64,000 nt of DNA from Acanthornis magna (lineage: Eukaryota > Chordata > Aves > Passeriformes > Acanthizidae). Every line of letters starts with the position of its first letter. Positions within the stretch are counted from its first letter, which is position 1. Below are positions 27,656 through 39,296 of the stretch, one piece after another. The notes below the pieces were generated by a model. That model ran no database searches and was not told the DNA's origin. It saw only the letters and a program-made list of their open reading frames with translations. The stretch lies in contig JAWUZG010000013.1 in NCBI GenBank assembly GCA_036785705.1, positions 20,369,001 to 20,433,000 on the forward strand, written 5' to 3'. The translations under genes and the position numbers were made by a program.

Positions 27656-29029
27656 GTTTTTTCTATCCCTGAATCCACCTTTGTTAACTCAGGGGATGCT
27701 TGGGCAGCTGCACATTTGGGTTTTGGGGTGAGTATTTGCTTCTTTTGGATTTGGTTCCTTTTTGAGGGTTTGCTTAAAGAACTGGAGAACATTTCTAGTT
27801 ATTCTGTGCAACCCCTGAGTTAATTTGCACCTCAAAAGCTTAAATTCACTGAGTTTCTGGGTAACCTCATGCCCCCCTCATGACAGAAGCTGCAGCCTGG
27901 CCCAGGATTCATCCACAGGCCCTGGGTTTCTCCTGGACATAAAAATCAGTCTCTTCTCAGTGAGAACACTAAAGAAATGCTGATTCTTGTTTTCTTGTTA
28001 CTGCAATGAACCATTTGTAATTATTTCTCTTTAAAATGACAGTTTCCAGAGTGAAGAGAACTGACTTGGCAGTGAAATACACCGTGGAGTGTTTTAAATC
28101 TGCTGCTAAAAATTAAGAGGACAAAAAAGTCACCATGAAGGGCATCTCTGACAGCAGAGAAAGCCAAAGCAGCGACTGAGAGTCAAATGGGTGAAATGAG
28201 GCTCGTGTGTGCCTTTGCAAAGACTTGGGAGTCACTGGGAGACTCCTACAGCTCTTGCTCTTTTTTGCACCTCTCCCCAGGTACCCAGTGAACAATTGTT
28301 ACAGCCAGCAATTAGAGACTCAGCCACAAAGAGCCTGAAACCTTTGTCTCTTCTGCAATTTTGACACAACTTTCCCCAAATTTAGTGATTTGATCGCTCT
28401 GTTTTAAAGCTTCTTCCCTCCATCTTAGTGGAAAACACTGTTCCAAATTAAAATTTTAAAAAATCAGAAAGAACATATTTCAGAACCACTTACAGAAATT
28501 GGACAAGATGTTTACTTGTGTGTTCATCATGTCTAGCATCTAACAACAACCAGCAATACCTGGGAGAGACTCAGGTGGAATAAATGCTGCCATTGTTTGT
28601 TCTTGCTGTCTGGCAATGCAATAAAACCACTGCTGCAAAGATGGAAAAAAAGGCCTAACACAGGAAACTCTATAAATACAGAATAAAATCAATATAATAA
28701 AAGATTCAGGATAGACTGCTGCTGCCTGTAACACAAGTATACCCAAGTGTATAACAAATACATCTTCTGGTTCTCTTCCCTCACAGCACCTCAGCACCTG
28801 GTTCAGTAACAATTAGAGGTATGAACTTCTTGCAAAGATGCCCTGTTATATTTTAATGCAATATTTTGGTTTTTTCACTATGGAAACTGTCATTTACAAG
28901 CAATCTGAACAGGGATATAAACAACAGAGAGATGGGAAATGGCACAAATGGGGCTGACGGTTCAGAATGCAGGAGTGCAGAACCCGAGCTGGTGTCACCC
29001 CAGTTCAGAGCTCTGCTGTCCCCACTTAC

Positions 29030-29114
29030 CATGACGACCCCTCCAGACTGCTCCGCCGTGCACATGCTCATGATGGGAGCCATGCCGATGGTCGTCCCCT
29101 GGAAGTACACGCCG
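29030..29114 (-). CDS. ADAM12: ADAM12 exon 10 (metalloprotease domain)
   Basis: This 85-nt exon gives one base to complete the Ser codon and then encodes 28 residues, GVYFQGTTIGMAPIMSMCTA followed by EQSGGVVM. It is nearly the same as human ADAM12 and clearly different from ADAM19, which has RGVHIGLAPLMAMCS in this place. The acceptor is ctcctgcag and the donor gtaagt, ending in phase 0. The exon is CpG-rich compared with its intronic surroundings. A 175-codon open frame on the opposite strand (28866-29393) is a by-product. Confidence 0.97.
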
Positions 29115-29743
29115 CTGCAGGAGGGGACAGGAGAACAGGCACAGAGTCACCAGCGGTGCCGAGACACCTCCCTGCTATTTGTATTTCTGCCAATCCCAAA
29201 CAAAGGTCCTGTTTCAGCTCCTCACATTTGCAGGTCTAAAGCAATGAAAAGCCCAGATGGGTTTTTTTTTTTAACTGAACCACAGTGTCCCAACTTTGGG
29301 AACATCCATCGGATCACCCCCATTGGATCACCCTCCTGTGTTTTTACTGCTGCAACAGGACCCTTCTTCCCTTTCTTTATTTCTGCTGACTGAAGTTGGG
29401 AACTGAAGTGCAAACATAAAAATACCGTCTCTAACTCAAAGAAGGGTTATTGTAATGCAGGGGGAAGTTTATGTGCTACTTGTGATGATCCACAGCCTAG
29501 AATGTAATAATTTCAAACAAAGTGTTATTACACATAGAGAGCAATCAAGTATCTCATGAGGGACAGTTTGGAAAGGCTCAATTTATTCTTACGCAGGTAA
29601 TGTAAGAAGTAAATAACTCCTTTTAATTACTAAGACTTCAGGTGTGTTTATCTGCATAGCATAAAGAATGGTCAATTGATCAAAATAATACCTGATTCAA
29701 GAAAAAGGTGTTCCTCTTACCTTTTTTTTAAGTGTTTTTACTT

Positions 29744-29800
29744 TCACAGAATCATAGACTGGTTTGGGTTGACAGGGAGGGACTTTTACTCAATTACTTT
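29744..29800 (-). mobile_element. Short CR1 3' tip
   Basis: The sequence tcacagaatcatagactggt followed by ttgggttgacagggagggac is a CR1 3' end in minus orientation, about 55 bp long. Confidence 0.7.
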
Positions 29801-30253
29801 AATCCAAGAATAAGCAGCAGGGTAAAATACGTTAATGATTTAATTTTTATTTCACAAATGCAAATGAATTGTCTAATTTAGACATCATTTTAAAGCATAC
29901 TGAGGTATTTTCACTACAGAATAGAATTCATGTTAGCTCTGCATTTGGGTCAGAGCAGGACTGCCTTTTCCAGTGACAATTTAGACCGAGACCAGTTTAA
30001 ACTGGTTGTAAATTCATATCCTGACTATGCAGCAGCTTATTAAACACCTCTCTCTGCTTATGAATACAGGAGTTGTGTTCAGGACAGGCTTCGAGTACCA
30101 GGGCTGGGCAAGGAAACTCATCTGAAGCATCTGCTGAAGGGCCCTGCAGAGGGTTTTTGTGTCTGAGGTTTGCAGAGGGGAAAGACAAACCCTCAGGAGC
30201 ACAGATGTTCCTTCCAACAGCTCAGCAGCTGGAGAAGGACTCAGTCCAGCTCT

Positions 30254-30293
30254 CTTGAAATCCCTGAAATCCCCAAAATCCCCGAAATCCTGG
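30254..30293. repeat. 9-bp imperfect repeat beside exon 9 donor
   Basis: Four to five copies of a unit like gaaatcccc. On the transcribed strand this gives GGGGATTTT-type G-runs 30 to 70 nt downstream of the exon 9 donor. Confidence 0.75.
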
Positions 30294-30321
30294 CCGGGAT
30301 CGAATCCAGAGCCAAGTCTAC

Positions 30322-30491
30322 CTTATCAGCTGTGCATTGTCATGGGCTTTACGAGGCAGGAGTTTGAGCTTTCTCCAGTCCAGAAACTCGTGCAGGCTGG
30401 TGAAAGGGTCCTGGGAAATAGAGCACTTGTCCATGTCGTTCCACACCTCCACTCCCACCAGGGCCACTCGGATGTTCAGGGGCCTGTAGAA
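30322..30491 (-). CDS. ADAM12: ADAM12 exon 9 (metalloprotease domain)
   Basis: This 170-nt exon starts in phase 0 and ends with two bases of a Ser codon completed by exon 10. It begins FYRPLNIRVALVGVEVWNDM, continues through DKCSISQDPFTSLHEFLDWR and ends with LLPRKAHDNAQLI. These are near-identical to the central part of the vertebrate ADAM12 catalytic domain, including VEVWND and HDNAQL. The acceptor is tctccttag. The donor is gtagac, the weakest of the ten, and it is followed within 70 bases by several G-runs on the transcribed sense strand. Confidence 0.96.
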
Positions 30492-32154
30492 CTAAGGAGA
30501 AAAGGAAAATAGAAATGTGGCTGTAAAAACCATTTTAGACTACACTGGATTAGAATACTTCAACAGAAGCATAATCAACGTTTTTGTGGAGGTTAGAACA
30601 GTCTCTCCTGCAGGGGGAAACACCTGATGGGACTCAGACAAAATATTTCCAAGACTTCCAGAGAAGAGTTCTGACCCAACTCAATACCCATAAGGCATTC
30701 AAAGAGATCCAGGGATTTGCTGCTTCTCCGTGTCCTACCCGAGTTTGGCATCTTCCAACCTTCCAGGGACTGGCAGATGAAACCCTGCCAGTCCCTGCCC
30801 ATGTCCTCAGCAGACTCCTGGCCACGGCAGATGACTCTCCCAGGGTGCAATCCCCACCCTGGCCTGCCCAGATCCAATTCCAGAGGGAGAGGAACTGTGC
30901 TGTGCTGTGCTCATCATTCAGAATAAGAGCTGGAAATAAGCCAGGCTCCTCAAGTCTTGCTCAGAGCAGATAAAACCAAGCGATTTTATCTCTCACCCCA
31001 CCAGCAAATGCCATTGTGCTGCCAGAGGGGAGCCAGAGCAACACCAGAGAGCCAAGACAGCAATTTAAATGTGAGACTAATGTGAGGAAGGAGTCAAGGA
31101 TTGATCAAGTCCAGATTTGCCTGACAGGCTGAGGAAAACATACAGTAGATCTTTGTCTTGTTTCTATGCATTACAGTCATTTGCATAACGCCGGCATTTG
31201 CTGAGCATAAATTAAGCATGAAACAAAAAATATATTACAATATGCAAAATTAATTTTGAGCAGGTAACATATAAACACCTGTCCTCCGGCAATAAGTCAG
31301 CAAGACAATTATGAATGAGGTGGAGGTGTCTTCAGCAGCTTGTTTTTAATCAGGAATGCTCCTCCTTGAGCTATTGCCCTTGAAGTATCACTTGATAAGT
31401 TCTCAGATAAATTAAGACTCTCTCAGTTATAATTTCACTACTAGACTCCTAATTTTTTCTGGCCATACAGCCCAATGAAAATAAACTCTAATTTGCTCAA
31501 AAACCACTCTAGAGGACTCTTAGCCTTTATTGTTTACTGTCAAGAAATTATTTCAAGACCAAAAAAAATCTAGTGTATGTCTCTTATTGCTCTTATTCAG
31601 CCATTACCTTCTGCTTCCTTATTCTTAATCTGCCATCTTCCTTGGATTATACATCTAATTAACTGTGTTTTCATAGGCCTTTGTTGGCCTTACAACTTGA
31701 CCTTCCCTTGTTGCTGCAAATTACTTTGTTCTCCAAATTTCTCTTAAAAATAATCCTCTTTTTTTCCTATGGGATGTTCCATAGGTGATTATCCCCACCC
31801 TCTTCCCTGGTGAATAAAATCCTAGGGCTAAATTGTGCTTTTCCTTAGGAACAGACCTTTGCATCCCATCTACAGCAGAGCAGAGCTCACGGCTCAGTGT
31901 GTCAAAGGCAAATGGAAGGTTTAACTTTGGTTTTCCTGACTGGAGAGCAGCTTTGCTCTGGAATTCTGCAGGATCAGGAAAGCTGCAGGGTTAGCCCCAT
32001 GAAAAGGTGAGGAGATGTGGCCAAGGTCGTGAAAGCTGCTGACGTGAGCATGGTGGTTTTCTTAATTTAATAGCAGAAGGAACAGATGTCACACCAGCAT
32101 CCTTCAGGAAGTGTAGGAAAGTTGGGAAAAGGGGAACAACCCTCAAGCTCTTAC
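30492..32154 (-). other. ADAM12: ADAM12 intron 8
   Basis: A 1.7-kb intron with no repeat or additional exon that I recognise. It is AT-rich from 31080 to 31800. Confidence 0.85.
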
Positions 32155-32226
32155 CTTATCAACGTAGTTGGCAATTTCTATCAGCCTCTGCTTGATTTTT
32201 TCCACATCTTTGCCTTGTCTCTGAAA
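32155..32226 (-). CDS. ADAM12: ADAM12 exon 8 (metalloprotease domain)
   Basis: This 72-nt exon has phase 0 at both ends and encodes FQRQGKDVEKIKQRLIEIAN followed by YVDK. That is the first long helix of the catalytic domain, with near-identity to human ADAM12 (FQRQGKDLEKVKQRLIEIANHVDK). The donor is gtaaga. The acceptor is tttgcattccaag, whose pyrimidine tract is weak compared with the other exons. No other AG in frame would give a better match, so I kept this start. Confidence 0.95.
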
Positions 32227-33073
32227 CTTGGAATGCAAAGGATCAATGGAGCAGCAGCACAAATGTCACAGAGGTTCCCCCCAAGAGCCAGCACAGCAGG
32301 GAGGATTGGGAATTAGAGTTTTTGGAATTAGAATTTTTGGCAGCCAAAAGCCATCATCAGACTCCTGTCAGATTCACAGGCCCACAGTCTGACTCAGAAG
32401 AAACACAGGCTGTGGGAGAGGATTTCAGTTCTTGTGAAAAGATTTTAAAATCTCTCAGTGTTACACAGGCATCTTTTCAGGATTGATGCTTTGGGAAAAA
32501 GTTCTTCTCTTCGCATGTCTTGCAAAGAGAGATTGCAATTCCCTAAGCAGCAGTGTTCAAGGAGACAGAAAAAAAAAAAAAGGAGCAAAATAATTCAAAC
32601 CAAGATTCAGATCTTTGCCATTCAGCTCACTGGAACATTTTTACAGCCAGTTCTGGGCTCTTTGAAGCTCCCTTTGCAAATCATCAGCAGGGCAGTCGTG
32701 CTCCACAGCCTGAGCTGGCAGAGCACAGCTCCAGCAGCTCTGACAGCCCCACGGAGGGCACACGGAACGGCAGTGAGGACTTCACTTGCTCCAGGAATGA
32801 ATATTTGCCTCTTCTCCCACACTGACAGACACCTCAGTCATGTGAGAGTCAAACTCCTTACGAAGCATTGCGAGAAATGTCACAATTGAGTATCAGCATT
32901 GCCCTATCTTAACAATTCCCTCCCTTGCCCAGCCCTAACTCAGAGGATGATTTACCTCAGAAAACCATCGCATTATTGACTGCAGCACCTGATTTGCAGC
33001 GCCACAGGAGCTGAGCTGAGCTGCCCCTTCCCTGCTCACGCTTCCCATAACTTTTTATTCTTCAGTTCCTTAC
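32227..33073 (-). other. ADAM12: ADAM12 intron 7
   Basis: A 0.85-kb intron. It has a 12-base A run near 32570 and nothing else recognised. Confidence 0.85.
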
Positions 33074-33139
33074 CTCACGATTATCTGCCACAATAACAAG
33101 CTCCACGTACTTCGTTGTCTTCAGAGTCTCCCTCTTGTA
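33074..33139 (-). CDS. ADAM12: ADAM12 exon 7 (furin site, start of metalloprotease domain)
   Basis: This 66-nt exon has phase 0 at both ends and encodes YKRETLKTTKYVELVIVADN followed by RE. Joined to the Arg that ends exon 6, it forms R-Y-K-R|ET, a proprotein-convertase (furin-type) consensus equal in position to human RHKR|ET. Cleavage there would release the prodomain. TKYVELVIVADNRE is the canonical first beta strand of the ADAM catalytic domain. The acceptor is ttttttgacag and the donor gtaagg. The furin motif is split by intron 6, as in human. Confidence 0.95.
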
Positions 33140-36100
33140 CTGTCAAAAAACCATGAAAGTCGTATTTTGCTTTCAGCCTTAAAACAACAAAGTGCTTGCA
33201 AGAGAAAATATACAGCAGCTCAGATTTCCACGGATTTCACTACATACAAATTTGTAGTGTATTCCTCCTCCTCATGGAAGTTTTCCTTCCTACCAAAGCC
33301 CCTCAGGATTTGATCACAGAAAGCAGGAGAGTGGTGCAAAGTCTCTCTCAACCTTTCAGCTTTCTGCAGTTGAAACGTCTGAGTTATCTTTCCTCACAGG
33401 AGAATATCCCCTCTAGCAAAAAGACCTTTGCTATTTCCGAGGCACGTCTAAAGGAGGGATGAGGTAACTTCTAACAAACATTTCACACAATAGACGAACT
33501 GGTTACTGAGAAAAATGAGAGATAAAGGGATATTGAGTGAAGCAGAGAAGAGGTCAGGCAGTCAACTGATAAATTATGTAGGAAGAAAAACCCCAAAAAA
33601 AAAAAAAAGCAGAACCAACTGTCAATGTCTGGGGAAGCAAAATAATATCCAAAAAATGGAAGGCATATATTTAATTTTGTATCTGCATATTCATGTAAAA
33701 TACAGGTCTAAAAGGATCATAAGGTTTAGCTGGAAAAACAAAATCACTGAAGAAAGTGAAATGATTCTGTAAGAGTACAAAACATATCACAGCTCCTTTG
33801 CTACCCTAAATTTCAGTGACCTATTAGTGCCTGTAAAGGTTCTGTGATTTACAGCAGCTGAGCATCTATCCTTTCATTCCTTCCTTGTGTCTGGAATAAC
33901 ACATTTAGGGAAAAGAGGTCTCAGCAGAATATTTGATCCTCCTGCCAGAACTTAAAGGGCTTAAACAGATGTATGACCTACGACTGACCACGATGTCTTG
34001 AGCTGCAGCAAAGCTCTTTAACCTAAAACATGACTAAAGCTTTCCAAGGAAAACCATTCCAAGGCAAACTGAGTGATCCCCTAAGCACAGCCAGCGCTGG
34101 ACATGGCCTTCCAGCCAAATTTCACAAAGTTTTCTTCACATTATCCAAGCGTTCCTCTTTGTTATCTGCAGATAAATAATTTTGATGTTTTACAAGGATT
34201 AATGTGGATGATGTAATCTTTAGTATCTGACTTTCAAAGTCACATTTAATAATGTTAAAAACTCCAATAACTTGAAAAAAGTTTCATTTGGACAATATTT
34301 ATGGATGGAGAGAGGAGTAAAAGCTGTTGTTAATGAGCTAAACATCAAGGATGTAAACACTTGACAGGATCACACCTATTGGGGGTCTGGCGAATGAGCT
34401 GAGGTAGACACTCCTAAACTTCTGGCACTGGGGTGTGATGTCACCCAGACATGAGTGAGGTGCCACCAAAGGCACAGGACCCTGTGTTTTTGATGGAATT
34501 GATCTCTCACACCCTAAAACTCTCAAACCCTGAAATTTATTGAAGTCCTAAGGAGTTGCATCTCCCAGGTGCCCTCACCCTCCTCCAAGTGAAGAAGAAA
34601 AGATGATAAGGAAAATCCAAGCTCAAAGGTCCAAGCAGAGCTCTGCTCCATCAGTCAGTTCAAAACATTTCCTTCTTTCCAAGAGTAAAACCGTTTGGAC
34701 TGGAGAGAAATTGGCTGGCAGGTGCAGTCACAGAAGCCTCTGGTGGTTGACTTGCACAACAAATCGGTGCCTGAGATTTGCCCGAAGGCTATGTGCATCC
34801 CTAGGACACAATATTGATTTATGAAATGCACCTAAATTATGACTTCTTTCGGCTTGCTTTCTGCAGCCAGCTGCAGCAAGGCACAGCGCATTTGCTGAGG
34901 TAACCCTTCAGAACTGAGATGAAGAGTCAATGGCACAGCCATGAGAGGTGGGGACAATGGGCACTGTTTCACTGACCACGGTCTCTCTTCCTCTGCTTCT
35001 TCCACACCTGATCCTCTCACAAAACTGCTGTCCCAGCAGCTGCAGCCTTTTCTCAGGTTTCCCTGCTTGGGAACTGGCATGGCTTGGACTGACACTGCTA
35101 CGGTGCAGCCTCTCTTTCTCCATGCTCCAAAAAAGTCACCTGCGTGATCGTGGCCACCAGCACCACCAAAATGGCTTTTTTTCCTTCGTTGCCACCGAGA
35201 AAATTCACTATTGCAGGGTCTGTCCTACACACCAGAGGTTCTGCAGGGTCCTATCCCAATGGAGCTCAGCTGGAAAACACTCCTTGATGCAATTTGAGGG
35301 TCCAGTGAGTCATGAAATGACCCAGGATTCACAGAGACCCCGCTCCAGTGGGGCACAGCCTGTCTGAACACCCTCTGCGCCTCCTGCCTCGCTCCACTGA
35401 AGCTCCAGTTCAGAGCTGGGAAGCTGAGTCTGCTGCTTGTCCCATCCTTTATCTGTACTTACATCTAACCCAAAGGCCCTCTGTGATGTACTGATCTCAC
35501 ATTTCAGCTCTGCTCAGTCAGAATTTCATGTAGGCAGCTGAGTGAAGAGTTGGGGGAAAAAACTGAACAAAAATCTTCCCCCAGACCTGTCAAGAAGCCA
35601 AAAATTTTCATCATGCCCTGAACCTTAGACCAGATTTCTGCTTAATTCTGTCACCCGGTGTGACTTGGAGCAGCTTTATGTCTCCCCAATTTGCAGGTCA
35701 TCTTTAGTCAATGTGCCCACTGACAGACTGCGTAGTGACAACACTGAAATATGAGAACTCACTCCACACATTGCATTTGACAGCTTTCAAAATCCCTACA
35801 TTAGAAACTTAACCAACTTACTCATTATATATATTGTACCTATCCATATGATGTGACTGCTGACAGGTTTTATAATTACAACCACTGAACCAGAGCAAAA
35901 ATATTTTTCAGATATTTAAAGTGAAATCTGGGATGTAGTTGAAGCCAGCAGCAAAATGGAAGAACCATAAGGGTAATAATAAAAGGCTTTGATTGTGTTA
36001 GCTTGTTACATGCACACATCTTATTTCATCATTACATTGATTACTTCAGTGGAATTCAGTCAAAAGTCACAAATTATTTGGGGAAACCTTAATAAAGTTG

Positions 36101-36992
36101 CATTTCCAATGTTTCCACCTATATACACTTTTAGAAATACATTTAATTCTTAAAATGATCTATGCAAAGGCTAATGCTCTAGATGTAATATTTAATATTC
36201 CTAAAAATGTAAAATAAATTAATTCCATTGCACGAATTTTATCTATGGATGTCACTTAGGCTGCTTTTATTAGCAATTGACCTGGTGCAAAGATTTAGTC
36301 ATACATGGAAGTACAAATCCCCATATGTGACATTTAATAAATGCTGATGGCAGATTTATACGATTATATAATTTCTGAACACCTAACCCAGGCTTTTCTA
36401 CAATCCTCATCCAATAAGCAGACGAATTTATTACAGCATTTCCTCTTCCTGATTTTTAGCTCATTTAATTTTCTAGTTTCCATTAGCTAGATCCATCTCA
36501 CATGAGGTGCATCTCTGCCTACGTAAAAACAACTGCAATAATACATCTGTAAAATCATATGCTGAGAATTTGTTTTGTCTGCATAAGAGAGTTTTCAACT
36601 AAAATATAAAGATTCAAAACCCAGTATTAGGAAAGCATCCCAGCTATCATGTTCGCTTTCATCTTGGGAGGGCAAGAACTTTTCCAGACATCGCTCAGTA
36701 TTCTTAGGGAGCCTTAAATTTTGGTTATAACCAGACAAGGACCAAAATATATGACCGTAATATGAACCCATAAACTTTTCTGTGTTGAAAGGAAAGCGAA
36801 AAGCAAGTTAAGCATGGGGAGTGCAGAAAAAGTAATAAAGCTTTAACGAATAATTTCAAGCCTGCACTTCAGCAGATGACACCGAGAGAAGCTGATGATG
36901 TGGGTTAATGTTTTGCTCAGTAGAGAATCTGGTGGCAGGCAGTAACAGGGAAATGCTGCCAAGCAGACACACAAAAGCACATCAGCACCTAC
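33140..36992 (-). other. ADAM12: ADAM12 intron 6
   Basis: A 3.9-kb intron free of recognisable CR1. The part 35750-36650 is AT-rich with no repeat structure and is a candidate conserved non-coding block (inference only). Confidence 0.8.
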
Positions 36993-37176
36993 CCTGCCAG
37001 CTGGAGAATGCCGTGGTGTGTCCCTGGCAGCAGCCCTGGTGGCAGCGATGTCCAGCTGGTGGCCACAAGAGCCCGGGGCTATTTTCAGACTCTCCGCTCG
37101 GTAGATCTTGTGTTGGCTCTCAGCACCTTCCAATGGCTCCAGAATGTAGCTGTGGTTTGCAAACACAATGATTCCC
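36993..37176 (-). CDS. ADAM12: ADAM12 exon 6 (end of prodomain, cysteine switch)
   Basis: This 184-nt exon completes the split Arg codon from exon 5 and encodes 61 further residues. It starts GIIVFANHSYILEPLEGAES and ends at an in-frame AGG before a gtaggt donor (acceptor ctctgtcccag). The human equivalent reads GLIVFENESYVLEP at the start. The cysteine in APGSCGHQ aligns with the RGSCGSHH cysteine of human ADAM12, the residue known to hold the protease latent by binding the zinc. NHS is a possible N-glycosylation site. The half after this cysteine (LDIAATRAAARDTPRHSPAGR) has almost no similarity to the human linker and is one residue shorter. That fits a fast-evolving spacer before the furin site. 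Confidence 0.93.
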
Positions 37177-39247
37177 CTGGGACAGAGGAGAGCAGAGTGA
37201 GACCCGTGCTTTTCGGGAGCTTGTTTACACCAAAGTTACACCGAGTTTAATAATGATGGAGTATGAGAAAGCAAAATGCTGATTTACAATGTCACGGGTG
37301 AGTGGAGCAGGAAACATCAAAGCTGTACATTTGTCATTGCAGCCCACACTACACTTTAAAAGAAGCAATGGCTCACGGAAATTTGTCTCTTCTGAAGTGC
37401 TGCACTGCAGAGCAAAATGATATTTGTGTTTTATTTGTTTTCCATTCTCCCAGTGATGCATTGCCATCGCCGACGGAGTGGCGGCAAACGGAACGAACAA
37501 AAGCCTGGAGAAAGGCTTTGGGAAGCACAGGTACGGTGTGAAAGCATTCACTGCAGTCTGCAGTGTGCATTACAGCTGTTAAACCAAGCCCTGACGGGAG
37601 CCTCGGCCCTGCCAGATCAAAGAGGCCTCGCGGTGTCAGAACGGATTATTAAATATTGCACAGCGGGGCACAGAGTGAACCTCAGATACGGTAACAGTTG
37701 ATTCCTGTTTCACTCATTTTGCTGCCCAAAATAATAATTTTGACAGCAATACCACCTGCTCCCTGAGGAGCTCACAGGTTTTCCAGTGAAAGCACTCTTG
37801 CTGAATTCTTTAAGCTACAGCCTGAAAGAGCAAGGAGGGTCCTTGTGCTGGGTCCTGCCCAGCTGTCCTGAGATGCTACGGGAAAACGAAGGTGACAAAA
37901 ATTTTAATATCTGGGGGTGCCCAGTCCGGAGAAAAAGCTCTTGGGAGACCTTAGAGCCCCTTCCAGTGCCTAAAGGGGCTCCAGCAGAGCTGGAGGGGGA
38001 CTTTGGACAAGGGCCTGGAGTGACTTTATTTTCTTAGTGTGTCTTTTTGATGTTTTAGAAGCATTTGCCCTTTTTATTTCTGTCTGTGCTGCAGCTAAAG
38101 TAAGATATGACAATGACTGTGAGACCAATACGTGTCGCTGTAAAATTTTCCTGCAGGAAGTTAAAAGAAAAAGGAGAAAACAGGAGAAAAATGACCCAAA
38201 AGCAGGTTAATGACACTATGAAGATCTATTAAAAACAGAATTATGATTATTAGGAAAAAGCTACCTTAGTTGTTCTATTATTAGGAAGATATGATGAAGA
38301 AACACAAAGTCTTTGGTCTCCTAAGCAGTTAAGTGAAGGATTAATTCCAAGGTGGCTGCACAATTTTGTGACGGAGCACCATTAACACCAGTTCCACCAA
38401 GCCAACAGACGTTTTACTGGTGGCTAGAACAGCTCAAAATCCAAGAGAACAAAGCAGCCTGGAAAGCTCTGGTATCAAAATCTGTACAGCAGCACTGACA
38501 GGAGCCTGTTGCAGTGCCCTGAACCAGGCTCAGGGTCTGATAATTCACCTGCAGCTCCGCGAGCCCCCTTGGCAGAGCAGGTGAGACACATCCACCCATC
38601 ACCCGCCGTGCTGGGAGTGATGGATCGTGGCTAAAAACAGCGCTGATTTATCCCAAATAAATCCCTTCAGCTCCAGCCAGGACCCAAACAACTCTCCTGA
38701 CAAACGAGACGCCTCCGGGCAGGGCACCTGTGATTTGAGTAACCTCACACCCCACAGCTCTAAATTAGTGTCAGAGCTGCCATTCTCCCTGGGGGATTTG
38801 GGAAACTGGGACAACATATTCCCTTTACTCCAATAACCAGCAGCTCTGTAATCGGTACAATCAAGTAAGGATTGTTGTCTCTGCCTCGTGCAATTAATCA
38901 TTTAATTTTGGAGGCAGGAGTCCATTAGTCACTGTTTGAAATGGGCCAGCCTGACCAGCTCCATGTATTGACAACTCTGAAAACAGAAAAGCATGAAGGG
39001 GTTTTATTTTTAACACTAAATTTGCCTTTCTTAGAACATTCACTTTCAAAATTAGACTTAAATAATTTTCTTTCATTACTGACACTAGAAAGGGAGGGAC
39101 TTAGTTGCATCCTGAGTAACGTTCTGTCTATTTTTTTTTTTTAAATATTTTAAATTGAGCATCTTGTTTTCAGGAGCTCATATCCAAAATGTGCCACAGC
39201 AGTGCCAAGTTTCCAATGCAGCCCTCATGTACCCAACTTCTGTCTAG

Positions 39248-39296
39248 AAGAACTAAATAACCATTTCTTCAAAGAGAACTAAATAACCATTTCTTT
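39248..39296. repeat. 26-bp tandem duplication
   Basis: Two copies of agaactaaataaccatttct with a short spacer, period 26. Confidence 0.85.

Larger units (their letters stand above)
24301..29029 (-). other. ADAM12: ADAM12 intron 10
   Basis: A 4.7-kb intron with two CR1 ends and one short AT-rich run (listed separately). The stretches 24320-26530 and 27660-29029 show nothing that I can identify. Confidence 0.85.
29115..30321 (-). other. ADAM12: ADAM12 intron 9
   Basis: A 1.2-kb intron holding a CR1 tip and, close to the exon 9 donor, a short run of aaatcccc-like repeats (listed separately). Confidence 0.88.

Noticed and set aside
28866..29393. 175-codon plus-strand ORF
   Set aside because: It is antisense to the real ADAM12 exon 10, and its openness follows from the coding strand's composition.
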